The notes: generated from the letters alone by a model not told the origin. Numbered from the stretch's first letter, positions 55,337 to 63,650 are shown. The stretch: 64,000 nucleotides of DNA from an uncultured Porphyromonadaceae bacterium (GCA_900541555.1 UQKE01000002.1:1-64000), one strand, 5' to 3'. Made by a program: numbers and translations.

Positions 55337-56716
55337 ATGATAACTAATACAAAGGGGCGTTACGGTTTTTTAGTCAGCATCATTACGACGCTATGCGACT
55401 TCGTTTTGTTGAATGCCGTCTATTTTTATGTATTGCATGGCAATAAGATGGTCGGCCAATTCAACGAAGATGTCGTATGGATATTTTTAAACATATCCTA
55501 TGTGCCGGCTATATTGTTATTCTCGGATGTCCATAACAAACGAATTTTGTTTGTCGACAGAATTATGGTTATGCTCTTTCAGGTGCTGATTGTGCATGTA
55601 TTGGTTATGATGTCTCTCGTCACGCTTGCCGGCTATGACGATATTCCAATCCGCATTTATGTTGTTTTCTATGCAATATTTTACGCCTTGCTGTTATGTT
55701 GGTGGATTATTTCACGGAAAATTGTGAAATTTTTTAGGCAACGTGGGCTGAATTTTCGTCGGATTATTATTGCAGGTTGGAATGGCTCTTCAAAGCGGCT
55801 GTATCAAGAAATAGAATCCGATTCCGGATATGGGTATCGGATTATTGGAATATTTGACGATGCAAAGCATAAAGATATAAAAATCAATGGGAAATTATCT
55901 GATATAGAAAGTTTTATAAAAGAGAACAATGTCGACGAGCTTTATTGCGCATTGCCTTCGGAAGAAGACAATGTGGGCAATTTGGCTAAAATAGCGGACA
56001 ACTATGATGTGGCGTTTTATTATGTCCCCATGATTAGCGGTTTTATGACCACAACATTCGATTTGACATCGTTTGGAAATATACCGGTTTTAGTTTATCG
56101 ACCAAATCCGTTGCGGCATTTGCATAACAGATTGCTTAAAAGATTTTTTGACATTGTTGTTTCCCTTGTCGCTATTGGCGTGGCCGCTTGCACGATTTTG
56201 ATACCTGTCGTCATTGCTATCAAAGTATCGTCCAAAGGTCCTGTGCTTTTCAAACAAAAACGGACAGGATATAAAGGCAGGGAATTTACTTGTTTGAAAT
56301 TTCGAACAATGAAAGTGAATCAAGAGGCCGACACAATGCAGGCAACGAAAGACGATCCACGAAAAACGCGGGTAGGAGACTTTCTGCGCCGGACAAGCAT
56401 TGACGAGATTCCACAATTCCTAAATGTTTTGGCAGGAAGCATGTCGGTCGTTGGTCCGCGTCCTCACATGGTTAAACAAACCGATGAATATAAGAAACTG
56501 ATAGACCGTTATATGGTTCGTCACATGATAAAGCCCGGCATAACAGGTTTGGCGCAGGTTCATGGTTATCGCGGACAAACAAAAGAGTTATGGCAAATGG
56601 AAAAAAGGGTCGAATATGATGTCATGTATATTGAGACATGGTCGCTATGGCTTGACATTAAGATAATTATTCGAACAATTATCAATGCCGTGAAGGGAGA
56701 AAAGAATGCCTTTTGA
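55337..56716 (+). CDS. Undecaprenyl-phosphate sugar phosphotransferase (WcaJ/PglC-like)
   Basis: A 459-residue membrane enzyme that starts exopolysaccharide or glycan assembly by moving a sugar-1-phosphate to undecaprenyl phosphate. Four N-terminal helices precede a CoA-binding-like domain (about 140-260). The C-terminal bacterial sugar transferase domain has KRFFDIVVSLVAIGV, LFKQKRTGYKGREFTCLKFRTM, RRTSIDEIPQFLNVLAG and KPGITGLAQVHGYRG. MITNTKGRYGF is used as the start. No other glycan genes are adjacent. Confidence 0.9.
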   Translation: MITNTKGRYGFLVSIITTLCDFVLLNAVYFYVLHGNKMVGQFNEDVVWIFLNISYVPAILLFSDVHNKRILFVDRIMVMLFQVLIVHVLVMMSLVTLAGYDDIPIRIYVVFYAIFYALLLCWWIISRKIVKFFRQRGLNFRRIIIAGWNGSSKRLYQEIESDSGYGYRIIGIFDDAKHKDIKINGKLSDIESFIKENNVDELYCALPSEEDNVGNLAKIADNYDVAFYYVPMISGFMTTTFDLTSFGNIPVLVYRPNPLRHLHNRLLKRFFDIVVSLVAIGVAACTILIPVVIAIKVSSKGPVLFKQKRTGYKGREFTCLKFRTMKVNQEADTMQATKDDPRKTRVGDFLRRTSIDEIPQFLNVLAGSMSVVGPRPHMVKQTDEYKKLIDRYMVRHMIKPGITGLAQVHGYRGQTKELWQMEKRVEYDVMYIETWSLWLDIKIIIRTIINAVKGEKNAF

Positions 56717-56748
56717 CGAACTTTCTACAATTTAAAAACATAACAACA

Positions 56749-57861
56749 ATGAATATTTTAAGAAAAACAGCGATTTGTGGAGCAATCATGTTGTCCGCAG
56801 CGTGCGTGTGTCCTCTGCATGCAGAAGAGGCTCAGCCTTTGAAGTATGTTGATGCATTGAATTTCAGAATGATCAACAAAGGATTTGCAGATACGGAAAC
56901 TCCTTTTACCCGATTGCCTAAATATTTAAAAGATAGCGTGCGGGCAGATTTATGGAATAGAAGCGAATGCAGCAGCGGACTTGGAATACGATTTGCCAGC
57001 AATTCGAAGAGGGTAGGCGTGCGTTATACGCTTTTGTGGAACACGCACATGTATCACATGGCAGACACGGGACTTAAAGGCACCGACTTATATATTTTGA
57101 CTGATGATGGCCGGTGGGAATATGTCAATACGAATCGTCCGATAGCCAACGACAAGAAAGAGTGCGAAAAAGTTTTCGTTGAGAATTTGGATGGCCGGAT
57201 GCATGAATATTTAATTTATTTGCCGCTTTATGATGGCGTGACTAAAATGGAAATCGCCGTGGACAGCCTTTCAGAAATAACAATGCCAAAGATTGACAAT
57301 CCGCGAAAAACGAAGAAAATTGTCATGTATGGCACAAGCATCCTCCAAGGCGGATGTGCAACTCGGACAGGCATGGTGGCGACCAACATGATACAAAGAG
57401 ATTTAAATTGCGAAGTCGTGAATTTGGGCTTTAGCGGAGAGGGAAAAATGGACCAATGCATGGCTCGTGCAATGGCAAAAATAGAAGATGCCGATGTCTT
57501 TGTAATCGATCCGGTTCCGAATTGCACAGAAATGATGTGCGACACGCTGACTTACGGATTTATCAAGACATTGCGTGAACTTCGGCCGGAAACGCCAATT
57601 GTCATGGTTGAGGGCCCAATATATACGTATGCAAAATATGATAGTTTTTTTGCGGGATATTTGCCGAAGAAGAATGCGGCGTTTAAAAAGAATTACGATA
57701 AACTTATTGCCGACGGATATAAGGATTTGTATTATGTGACGTGCGATGGCTTGGCGGGAAATGACAATGAGGGAACTGTCGACGGCATCCACTTCACGGA
57801 TATTGGTTTCCGTCGTTACGCAGACAAATTGATACCTGTTTTAAAGCCGTTGCTTGAATAA
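56749..57861 (+). CDS. Exported SGNH/GDSL hydrolase with N-terminal accessory domain
   Basis: A 370-residue protein with a signal peptide ending CPLHA. An N-terminal beta domain of about 150 residues precedes the SGNH domain. Block I is IVMYGTSILQGGCATRTG (Ser nucleophile in GTS), block II NLGFSGEGKMD, and the D-x-x-H pair is in DGIHFTDIGFRRYAD. It is probably a periplasmic carbohydrate O-deacetylase. The start at 56749 leaves 32 bases after the sugar transferase gene; co-transcription is likely. Confidence 0.85.
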   Translation: MNILRKTAICGAIMLSAACVCPLHAEEAQPLKYVDALNFRMINKGFADTETPFTRLPKYLKDSVRADLWNRSECSSGLGIRFASNSKRVGVRYTLLWNTHMYHMADTGLKGTDLYILTDDGRWEYVNTNRPIANDKKECEKVFVENLDGRMHEYLIYLPLYDGVTKMEIAVDSLSEITMPKIDNPRKTKKIVMYGTSILQGGCATRTGMVATNMIQRDLNCEVVNLGFSGEGKMDQCMARAMAKIEDADVFVIDPVPNCTEMMCDTLTYGFIKTLRELRPETPIVMVEGPIYTYAKYDSFFAGYLPKKNAAFKKNYDKLIADGYKDLYYVTCDGLAGNDNEGTVDGIHFTDIGFRRYADKLIPVLKPLLE

Positions 57862-57864
57862 CGA

Positions 57865-57896
57865 TTGATTCTTTTCAAAGAAAAAATGTACCTTTG
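57865..57896 (+). promoter_or_regulatory. Promoter of the BASS-like transporter gene
   Basis: TTG (57865-57867), 21-base spacer, TACCTTTG (57889-57896), 20 bases before the ATG at 57917. An inverted repeat TGTACC-15-GGTACA (57887-57913) overlaps the -7 box. Confidence 0.65.
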
Positions 57897-57916
57897 CCGT
57901 CGAAAAGGGTACATTG

Positions 57917-58867
57917 ATGAAAATATTGAATTTTATAAAGACTTGGATACTGCCTCTTGCAATGATAGCCGGGGCAGTATCTTATTTTATAATGGCTAAT
58001 ATACCATTCTTTTCGGCATATCGGAAAGAAGTTGTATCGATGGTCCATGTCGTGCAACCGGTATTGATTTTCATAATGTTGTTTTTAGCTTTCTGCAAGG
58101 TTGACATCCACGATATTCGTCCATGTAAGTGGCATTTTGGACTGTTGGCAATACAAGTGGCAAGTTTTGTCGCGTTGGCATGTGTTTCAATGTGGATGCC
58201 GGATGAAGCTGCATACAGAGTGCTTTTGGAAGCCAGTATGATATGCCTGATATGCCCGACGGCAACCGCTTCGGCAGTAGTGGTCAAGAAGCTTGGCGGC
58301 AATGCGGCAGACGTAACGACGTATACGATTTTGATAAATTTGGCCACCGCCATTGTCGTTCCATTATGCGTTCCGGCAGTACTTCCTCATCCAGGGCAAA
58401 CATTTGGCGTTTCGTTTCTATTGATTATAGGAAAAGTTTTTCCTTTGCTTTTGGCTCCTTTTGTTTGCGCGGTTCTTGTTAAATACTTATTTCCTTCTGT
58501 GCATCGTAAATTATGCGGTTATTTTAATTTGTCATTTTATATTTGGGCCATAGCATTGGCATTGGCAATTTCCGTGACTACGCGGACGATAATGCATACG
58601 CATTTGCCGGTGGCATATCAAATTGGCATAGCAATTGTGTCGCTATTTTGCTGTTTGGCTCAATTTTATTTTGGCAAGCGAATAGGCAAACGTCATGGAG
58701 ATGCAATTACGTCAGGACAGGCATTGGGGCAGAAAAACACGGTATTTGCCATTTGGATGGGCTACACGTTTTTTACGCCAATTACGTCTTTGGCCGGAGG
58801 GTTTTATAGCGTTTGGCATAATGTGATTAATGCATATCAACTGTATCGCAAGCAGAAGGAGGACTGA
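57917..58867 (+). CDS. BASS-superfamily-like sodium-dependent transporter
   Basis: A 316-residue inner-membrane protein with about ten helices. PTATASAVVVKKLGGN in the middle and SGQALGQKNTVFAIWMGYTFF near the end resemble the crossover regions of bile-acid:sodium symporter relatives. Substrate unknown; an auxin-efflux-type carrier is the alternative. The start is the ATG at 57917; the TTG one codon upstream is ignored. Confidence 0.65.
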   Translation: MKILNFIKTWILPLAMIAGAVSYFIMANIPFFSAYRKEVVSMVHVVQPVLIFIMLFLAFCKVDIHDIRPCKWHFGLLAIQVASFVALACVSMWMPDEAAYRVLLEASMICLICPTATASAVVVKKLGGNAADVTTYTILINLATAIVVPLCVPAVLPHPGQTFGVSFLLIIGKVFPLLLAPFVCAVLVKYLFPSVHRKLCGYFNLSFYIWAIALALAISVTTRTIMHTHLPVAYQIGIAIVSLFCCLAQFYFGKRIGKRHGDAITSGQALGQKNTVFAIWMGYTFFTPITSLAGGFYSVWHNVINAYQLYRKQKED

Positions 58868-58874
58868 TGCAATT

Positions 58875-59546
58875 ATGGATGTAAAAAATCAAAAGATATT
58901 CCGAAATAAAAAATACATCTACGAGCTGATTGAAGAAGGGGAGCATGAGTGTCAAGATTTTAAGTTCGCAATCACAGACTCAAGGAAAATTGCTCGTAGC
59001 ATTGCGGCTTTTGCAAATAACAAAGGTGGCAGGTTGCTTGTCGGCGTTAAAGACAATGGAACGGTTGCCGGCATTCGGAATGATGAAGAAATATACATGA
59101 TCGAACAAGCTGCCGAACGATATTGCAAGCCGGTTCAAAGCGTGGAACAAACACTATATTGCGTAGATGGCAAGTATGTATTGAAAGTTGATATATCTTC
59201 CTTTGACAAGAAGCCTGTTCTCGCGCAAGACGACAATGGAAAATGGCAAGTTTATTATCGTGTGGCAGATGAGAATGTGCAAGTTCCGGATTTGTTTCGG
59301 CGAATGTTGGCTGCCACTCCCAACGATGAAGTATTGGTGAGGTTTACCGATGCTCAACGGTGGTTGTTTCAGTTCATTTCAAAAAATGAAGTTGTCACAT
59401 TGGACGAAATAGCATTGTCGGGAAAATTATCAAGAGAGACAATAGAAGAATCGGTTGTGAGATTATGCAAAATGGAACTTTTGACGTTTTGCTACCATTC
59501 GGGAGAATGGAAGTTGAAAATAGTTGATTCTTCGATGTCTCAATGA
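58875..59546 (+). CDS. AlbA_2 (Schlafen-type) domain protein with winged-helix end
   Basis: A 223-residue protein. ECQDFKFAITDSRKIARSIAAFANNKGGRLLVGVKDNG (about 24-61) is the AlbA_2 signature seen in bacterial putative nucleic-acid-binding or ATP-binding regulators. After about residue 150 there is a winged-helix-like segment (RWLFQFISKNEVVTLDEIA). Probably DNA-binding; function unknown. It starts 7 bases after the transporter gene and overlaps luxS convergently by 7 bases. Confidence 0.75.
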   Translation: MDVKNQKIFRNKKYIYELIEEGEHECQDFKFAITDSRKIARSIAAFANNKGGRLLVGVKDNGTVAGIRNDEEIYMIEQAAERYCKPVQSVEQTLYCVDGKYVLKVDISSFDKKPVLAQDDNGKWQVYYRVADENVQVPDLFRRMLAATPNDEVLVRFTDAQRWLFQFISKNEVVTLDEIALSGKLSRETIEESVVRLCKMELLTFCYHSGEWKLKIVDSSMSQ

Positions 59547-60019
59547 GGATAGACCAGATTTTCTTCGGTGGCATTGCGAAGAACGGATAAATATCGCGAC
59601 GCTTCCCATTTTGCCATGGGGAGATTGTTGTGCAGATAATTACCGCAATCGCGTGGCGATGCGCCGGGAATATCATCTTCAAAGTTTTCGATAAATTCGA
59701 ATGTTTCAATCACGAGCGGCAGGATGTCGTTGGAAGTAAAGTCGCCTTTGACGATGAGATAATTTCCTGTCAAACATCCCATTGGTCCCCAATAAATGAT
59801 GCGTTCTTTCCAAGTCGGATGATTACGAAGAAAAGTGGCAGCAAGATGCTCGATTGTGTGAATTGTTGCCGCGTCGATAGCAGGTTCGTTGTTCGGCTCT
59901 TTCATTCTGATGTCGAAAGTTGTCAACATGTCGCCAGATGTTGTCATGTCCTTGCGCGAGACATAGATGCCGCGTTTCAAACGCAAATGGTCGATTGTAA
60001 AACTTGGTATTTTTTTCAT
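59540..60019 (-). CDS. luxS: S-ribosylhomocysteine lyase (autoinducer-2 synthase)
   Basis: A 159-residue metalloenzyme cleaving S-ribosylhomocysteine to homocysteine and DPD, the AI-2 precursor. Metal ligands His54, His58 (HTIEH) and Cys125 (PRDCGNY) and the catalytic Glu57 and Cys82 (PMGC) are all present. The ATG at 60019 overlaps the pfs stop by 4 bases; a 24-codon upstream extension is rejected. luxS directly after pfs gives both steps of SAH detoxification in one operon. Confidence 0.95.
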   Translation of the reverse strand: MKKIPSFTIDHLRLKRGIYVSRKDMTTSGDMLTTFDIRMKEPNNEPAIDAATIHTIEHLAATFLRNHPTWKERIIYWGPMGCLTGNYLIVKGDFTSNDILPLVIETFEFIENFEDDIPGASPRDCGNYLHNNLPMAKWEASRYLSVLRNATEENLVYPH

Positions 60020-60717
60020 ATTATTGGTTCGTTTATTTGTTGCAGTATATTGCATAAGACTTGAAATGTGTGCAGGGGAGCGGCATCCCAAAAGTTTTCG
60101 TATTGAGAAGTGTTGTCGACATCACCTCCGGGAGTGTCGCTAATTATTCGAATTGCGAATATCGGTATTTGTTTTATATGGCATACGTGTGCAATGGCTG
60201 CCGATTCCATGTCGACTGCCATTGCTTGGGGGAATTTATTTTTGATTTCGTCGATTTCTTCTTGCGTGGATATGAATTTGTCGCCGGAGCAGATCAATCC
60301 GAATTTAATGGGAAATTGTTCTGCAAGGGATTTTGCGATTTTAATTATTTCCTTCGACGATTCAAAATAAAGAGGCATTTCGGAAGCTTGTCCATAAATA
60401 GTCCCGGGACCGCACCATACGTCGTGGTAAGCGATTTGTTCTCCGACAACAATATCGGCTTGTTTCACAGTGGTGTCTGCACCTCCGGCAACACCGGTCG
60501 TGATGATTAATTCGGGGGCATAATTGTCTGTTAACAGCCATGTGCCTATTGCAGCATTGATTTTTCCGATGCCGCATTGCATTGCATATACTTCGTGATT
60601 GCCAATTTCTCCGCTATAAATTTGCAAGCCGCTACATTTGCATTCTTTTTTATTCGAAATGATGTGTTGGAGCAGCTGCAGTTCTTTGCCCATGGCAACG
60701 ATAATTCCGATTCGCAT
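60016..60717 (-). CDS. mtnN: 5'-methylthioadenosine/S-adenosylhomocysteine nucleosidase
   Basis: A 233-residue nucleosidase removing adenine from SAH and MTA and giving LuxS its substrate. Typical are MRIGIIVAMGKELQLL at the start, TTGVAGGADTTVKQADIVVG, the ribose-binding VDMESAAIAHVC and the catalytic aspartate in ISDTPGGDVD. First gene of the pfs-luxS operon. Confidence 0.93.
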   Translation of the reverse strand: MRIGIIVAMGKELQLLQHIISNKKECKCSGLQIYSGEIGNHEVYAMQCGIGKINAAIGTWLLTDNYAPELIITTGVAGGADTTVKQADIVVGEQIAYHDVWCGPGTIYGQASEMPLYFESSKEIIKIAKSLAEQFPIKFGLICSGDKFISTQEEIDEIKNKFPQAMAVDMESAAIAHVCHIKQIPIFAIRIISDTPGGDVDNTSQYENFWDAAPLHTFQVLCNILQQINEPII

Positions 60718-60730
60718 AATAATTTTTTTG

Positions 60731-60761
60731 CAAAGTTATTTATTTCGATTAAGTAAATCAA
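60731..60761 (-). promoter_or_regulatory. Promoter of the pfs-luxS operon
   Basis: On the minus strand TTG (60759-60761), 20-base spacer, TAACTTTG (60731-60738), 13 bases before the ATG. The leader would be very short. Confidence 0.6.
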
Positions 60762-60848
60762 CCCTTGGCAATGAAGGAGCAGCTGAGGTCCTGGATGTTC
60801 TCGGCAATGCAAATTGGGCAAGTTCTTTGCAATCCGTTTGGCTTTAAC

Positions 60849-61008
60849 TATATTTGGATAATATAGGATGCGTCTCGGCAGAACAAATTCAAGCGAGCGT
60901 GATTGTTCTGCGCTCGACTTTCGCTATATTTGGATAATATAGGATGCGTCTCAGCAAAACAATTTCAAGCAAGCTTGATTGTTCTGCTCTCGACTTTCAC
61001 TATATTTG
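60849..61008 (+). repeat. Tandem 76-bp promoter-hairpin repeat with three -7 boxes
   Basis: Two 76-base units (60849-60924 and 60925-61000, 69 of 76 bases identical) and the start of a third. TATATTTG occurs at 60849, 60925 and 61001. Each unit has TATATTTG inside an inverted repeat CTATATT-5-AATATAG, then GGATGCGTCTC(G/A)GCA, then a hairpin (GCAGAACAA / TTGTTCTGC in unit 1, one mismatch in unit 2), then GCTCGACTTTCGC or close to it. The right hairpin arm supplies the TTG lying 19 bases before the next TATATTTG. The first box also has TTTG exactly 19 bases upstream. A worn copy seems to precede it (GGATG, TTCTCGGCA, hairpin; 60793-60848). It ends 21 bases before the B3/4 gene. Confidence 0.85.
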
Positions 61009-61028
61009 TATATATAAATCAATAAAAC

Positions 61029-61694
61029 ATGCAGATAAAGATAGAAGACATAATAACAGAAGGCGCTCCCGATTTGCAAATCGGGCTTATTCGCGCAGAA
61101 GTGGAAAATTCTGAAACAAGCGATGACCTTTGGAAAGAAATAGAGGATATGTCGCTTCGTATACGAAATAGTTATGAATTGTCGTGGATAAACAAGCGTC
61201 CTGCAATTGTAGCGACAAGAAGTTTGTATAAGAAAATGGGAAAAGATCCCAACCGTTATCGCGTATCGAGCGAAGCGCTTTGCAGGAGGGTTGTAAAAGG
61301 AATGGACATTTATCGAATAAACACGCTTGTGGATTTAATCAATTTAGTGTCGATGGGAAGCGGATATTCAATTGGCGGTTTTGATGCCGATAAAATAGTA
61401 GGGGATACCGTGACATTAGGCGTAGGGAAGCATGGAGAATTGTTTGAAGGCATAGGCAGGGGAGTGCTGAATATTGAAGGATTGCCTGTTTATCGCGATG
61501 CAATAGGGGCGATAGGTTCTCCAACCAGCGACGAAGAACGAACAAAACTTACATTGGAAACGCGCAGATTGCACATGCAGATCAATGCATTCGGGGAAGA
61601 AATGGCGCTTCAAGATACAATGGAATGGTCTGTTCGGTTATTGGAAAAATATGCATCAGCAAGAAATATTGAAACACATATATTTAGGCCATGA
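61029..61694 (+). CDS. B3/4 (PheT-like) domain protein
   Basis: A 221-residue stand-alone B3/4 domain, the fold that edits mischarged tRNA in the beta subunit of phenylalanyl-tRNA synthetase. SWINKRPAIVATRSLYKKMGKDPNRYRVSSEAL and the DLINLVSMGSGYSIGGFDADKI block are typical. Stand-alone members may hydrolyse mischarged tRNA or bind modified amino acids; activity here is inferred. It is preceded by the triple-promoter repeat and coupled to a YrdC gene by a 4-base overlap. Confidence 0.85.
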   Translation: MQIKIEDIITEGAPDLQIGLIRAEVENSETSDDLWKEIEDMSLRIRNSYELSWINKRPAIVATRSLYKKMGKDPNRYRVSSEALCRRVVKGMDIYRINTLVDLINLVSMGSGYSIGGFDADKIVGDTVTLGVGKHGELFEGIGRGVLNIEGLPVYRDAIGAIGSPTSDEERTKLTLETRRLHMQINAFGEEMALQDTMEWSVRLLEKYASARNIETHIFRP

Positions 61695-62296
61695 AAATTT
61701 TGAAATTGCAGGAACGCAATCCTAACGAACGATATATCGCCATGGCTGCGGATGCGCTAAGAAATGGCGATATCATAATTTATCCGACAGACACGTTGTA
61801 TGCAGTGGGCTGCGATGCGTTGAACAATAGCGCAATATTAAAAGTATGCAAGCGTAAGAATATTAATCCGGAGAAAACGCATTTGTCTATTGTGTGTGAT
61901 AGCATATCCATGGCGTCGGAGTATGCAAGATTTAATGATCAGCAGTTTAAAATGCTTCGACGTAATCTTCCGGGACCATTCACATTTGTATTTCCTTCTT
62001 CTTTATCGTTGCCAAAGGTGTTTAAAGGTCGGAAAACTGTCGGCATACGCATTCCGGACAATCAAATCGCCATATCGCTTGTACGGGAGTTGGGTAGACC
62101 GATTCTTTCTACCACCATAGAATATGCAGATGAAGATTATGCCGTAAATCCGGACTTAATTGCCGAAACCTACGCCGAAACTGCAATATATTTGCTCGAT
62201 GGCGGAGAAGGCAGCATTGTTCCTTCGACGGTTGTCGATTGCACCGACGATACTCCGAAAATCCTTAGGGAAGGGAAAGGCGAGCTTCAATATTGA
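61691..62296 (+). CDS. YrdC/Sua5/YciO family protein (L-threonylcarbamoyladenylate synthase type)
   Basis: A 201-residue YrdC-fold protein: IYPTDTLYAVGCDAL, CKRKNINPEKTHLSIVC, LPGPFTFVFPSS and GIRIPDNQIAISLV. YrdC proteins make threonylcarbamoyl-AMP for tRNA t6A. The KRKNINPEKTHLS version is closer to the YciO subgroup, whose role is less certain. The final STVVDCTDDTPKILREGKG is family-typical. Terminator follows. Confidence 0.85.
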   Translation: MKILKLQERNPNERYIAMAADALRNGDIIIYPTDTLYAVGCDALNNSAILKVCKRKNINPEKTHLSIVCDSISMASEYARFNDQQFKMLRRNLPGPFTFVFPSSLSLPKVFKGRKTVGIRIPDNQIAISLVRELGRPILSTTIEYADEDYAVNPDLIAETYAETAIYLLDGGEGSIVPSTVVDCTDDTPKILREGKGELQY

Positions 62297-62321
62297 AAAA
62301 AAAGAAAGTGATTATATGCTA

Positions 62322-62356
62322 CGGCGAGGAGAATTTCTTTTTCCTCGCTTTTTTTG
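62322..62356 (+). terminator. Terminator of the B3/4-yrdC operon
   Basis: Stem GCGAGGA / TCCTCGC with an 11-base A/T-rich loop, followed by TTTTTTT. Confidence 0.75.
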
Positions 62357-62601
62357 TGCTACGTCTCTTTATTTCAAATGAAGGGAAGAAATAGGATTAA
62401 TTTTACGGCAAAGAGAAATGGTTATGTGTGAATTGGTCAATAGGTGATCATGTAGTTCGTAAATGTAAATTTACAAGTGCAAAAATTTAATTTTGGACGT
62501 TGTAGAGCGGATAGTTTTAAGTATGACTATTCTAAGTTTACAATGATAAAACCATGCACATTTGCAACGATAAATAAGAATTAACATTTAAAGTAACTAC
62601 A
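62357..62601. other. AT-rich intergenic stretch
   Basis: About 245 bases with no gene or repeat that I can support. Sequence is clearly AT-richer than the genes to the left. Confidence 0.5.
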
Positions 62602-62709
62602 ATGAAATCAGATGGCATAAGTGTATATATTGCAATTCTCAGTTTAATAATAGCAGGAGATTTAGTATACTTAGATTTATTGTGTAGATTTGTATGTGTA
62701 ATATGTTAA
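62602..62709 (+). CDS. Possible 35-residue single-helix membrane peptide
   Basis: ATG to TAA frame: MKSDGISVYIAILSLIIAG then DLVYLDLLCRFVCVIC. One hydrophobic helix (residues 8-18 or slightly longer) and a Cys-rich end. It lies alone in AT-rich DNA 168 bases before the XRE regulator. Small hydrophobic peptides are often toxins or membrane-protein modulators, but a chance frame is equally possible at this length. Confidence 0.25.
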   Translation: MKSDGISVYIAILSLIIAGDLVYLDLLCRFVCVIC

Positions 62710-62827
62710 ATGATAAATAATAACGTATATATACTAAAACAAACAGTTTAAGCTCTAATACTAGTCGCTTGTTAGTTGTATTTGCAACTGTGAATTGTCT
62801 GATGCAAATTATATGAATTTTGTAAAT

Positions 62828-62858
62828 TTTGTTTCGTGAGCAGATTTGTTTATCTTTG
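62828..62858 (+). promoter_or_regulatory. Promoter of the XRE regulator gene
   Basis: TTTG (62828-62831), exactly 19 bases, TATCTTTG (62851-62858), 19 bases before the ATG. One of the best consensus promoters in the window. Confidence 0.75.
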
Positions 62859-62877
62859 TAAATAAAAAATTGAAGCT

Positions 62878-63276
62878 ATGGGTGATGAAAAATGCGAATT
62901 GGTGGAACGTTTGGCGGAATACTTAGAGCGCAAAGGAATTAGCAGGTCGCAATTTGCAGATCGTTGCAATATTCCGCGTCCTACGGTTAGCCAAATGTTG
63001 AGCGGACGTAATAAAAAGATAGGACATGAGATATTGATAGCTATCCACAATGCGTTTCCTGATTTGTCAATGCAATGGCTTGTATTTGGCGAAGGGAATT
63101 ATTCGACAGAAAACAAGTCTACGACATCGCTTGAGAATGCGTTATTTGCAAACGAATCGGATAATCAATCGGAATATTCAATTGTCAAGCCCTTTCAGCA
63201 ATCGTCAAAAGAAATCACAAAGATTGTCGTATTTTTCTCAGACAATAGTTTTGCTGAATATTGTTTGAAAAAATAA
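62878..63276 (+). CDS. XRE-family helix-turn-helix regulator
   Basis: A 132-residue protein. The N-terminal HTH (LVERLAEYLERKGISRSQFADRCNIPRPTVSQMLSGRNKKIG, about 8-49) is followed by the NAFPDLSMQWLVFGEG block usual in Bacteroidota XRE regulators, a variable linker, and a C-terminal strand (KEITKIVVFFSDNSF). Target unknown; possibly self-regulating or controlling accessory genes beyond the window. Confidence 0.85.
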   Translation: MGDEKCELVERLAEYLERKGISRSQFADRCNIPRPTVSQMLSGRNKKIGHEILIAIHNAFPDLSMQWLVFGEGNYSTENKSTTSLENALFANESDNQSEYSIVKPFQQSSKEITKIVVFFSDNSFAEYCLKK

Positions 63277-63467
63277 ACATCACTCACTTCCGAGTATTTA
63301 GTCGACAATTTACCACATTAAGCATATTGGTTTGTGTGCTTATTTGGGCTCAAACAAACACAAGAGGATCTATAGCAGACTTGAAATTGTTGTTCGTAAA
63401 ATCGTCAGCTCTCAGTTCCTATGGCAACCATTATCGGCATCTTGCAAGCATTGACGGCTTAATAATT
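63277..63467. other. Gene-poor stretch after the XRE gene
   Basis: An open frame crosses it but starts inside the XRE gene and shows no recognisable family. No terminator or repeat seen. Confidence 0.4.
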
Positions 63468-63650
63468 ATGAAAAAGTGTCGAGTTTATCGTATTGATAAT
63501 GATGTGTGCGGAAAGAATGGCAACCCATTGGCATAAACCGAATTGGACAAGGACGTGTGTGGTTGAAGAATATTAAGCGAATTCGAAGCTAAAAAGATGC
63601 TGCGCAAGAATTCTGAAATACTTGAAATGAATCGAGGCAACACTAAATAG
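63468..63650 (+). pseudogene. Decayed reading frame with two in-frame stops
   Basis: One frame reads MKKCRVYRIDNDVCGKNGNPLA, stop (TAA 63534), TELDKDVCG, stop (TGA 63564), RILSEFEAKKMLRKNSEILE, MNRGNTK, stop. The pieces on both sides of each stop have protein-like composition and a repeated DVCGK/DVCG element, suggesting a recently broken short gene. Family not recognised. Confidence 0.3.

Noticed and set aside
60849..61008. Tandem repeat considered as a CRISPR array
   Set aside because: Units are contiguous without unique spacers, 76 bases long, and contain promoter boxes.
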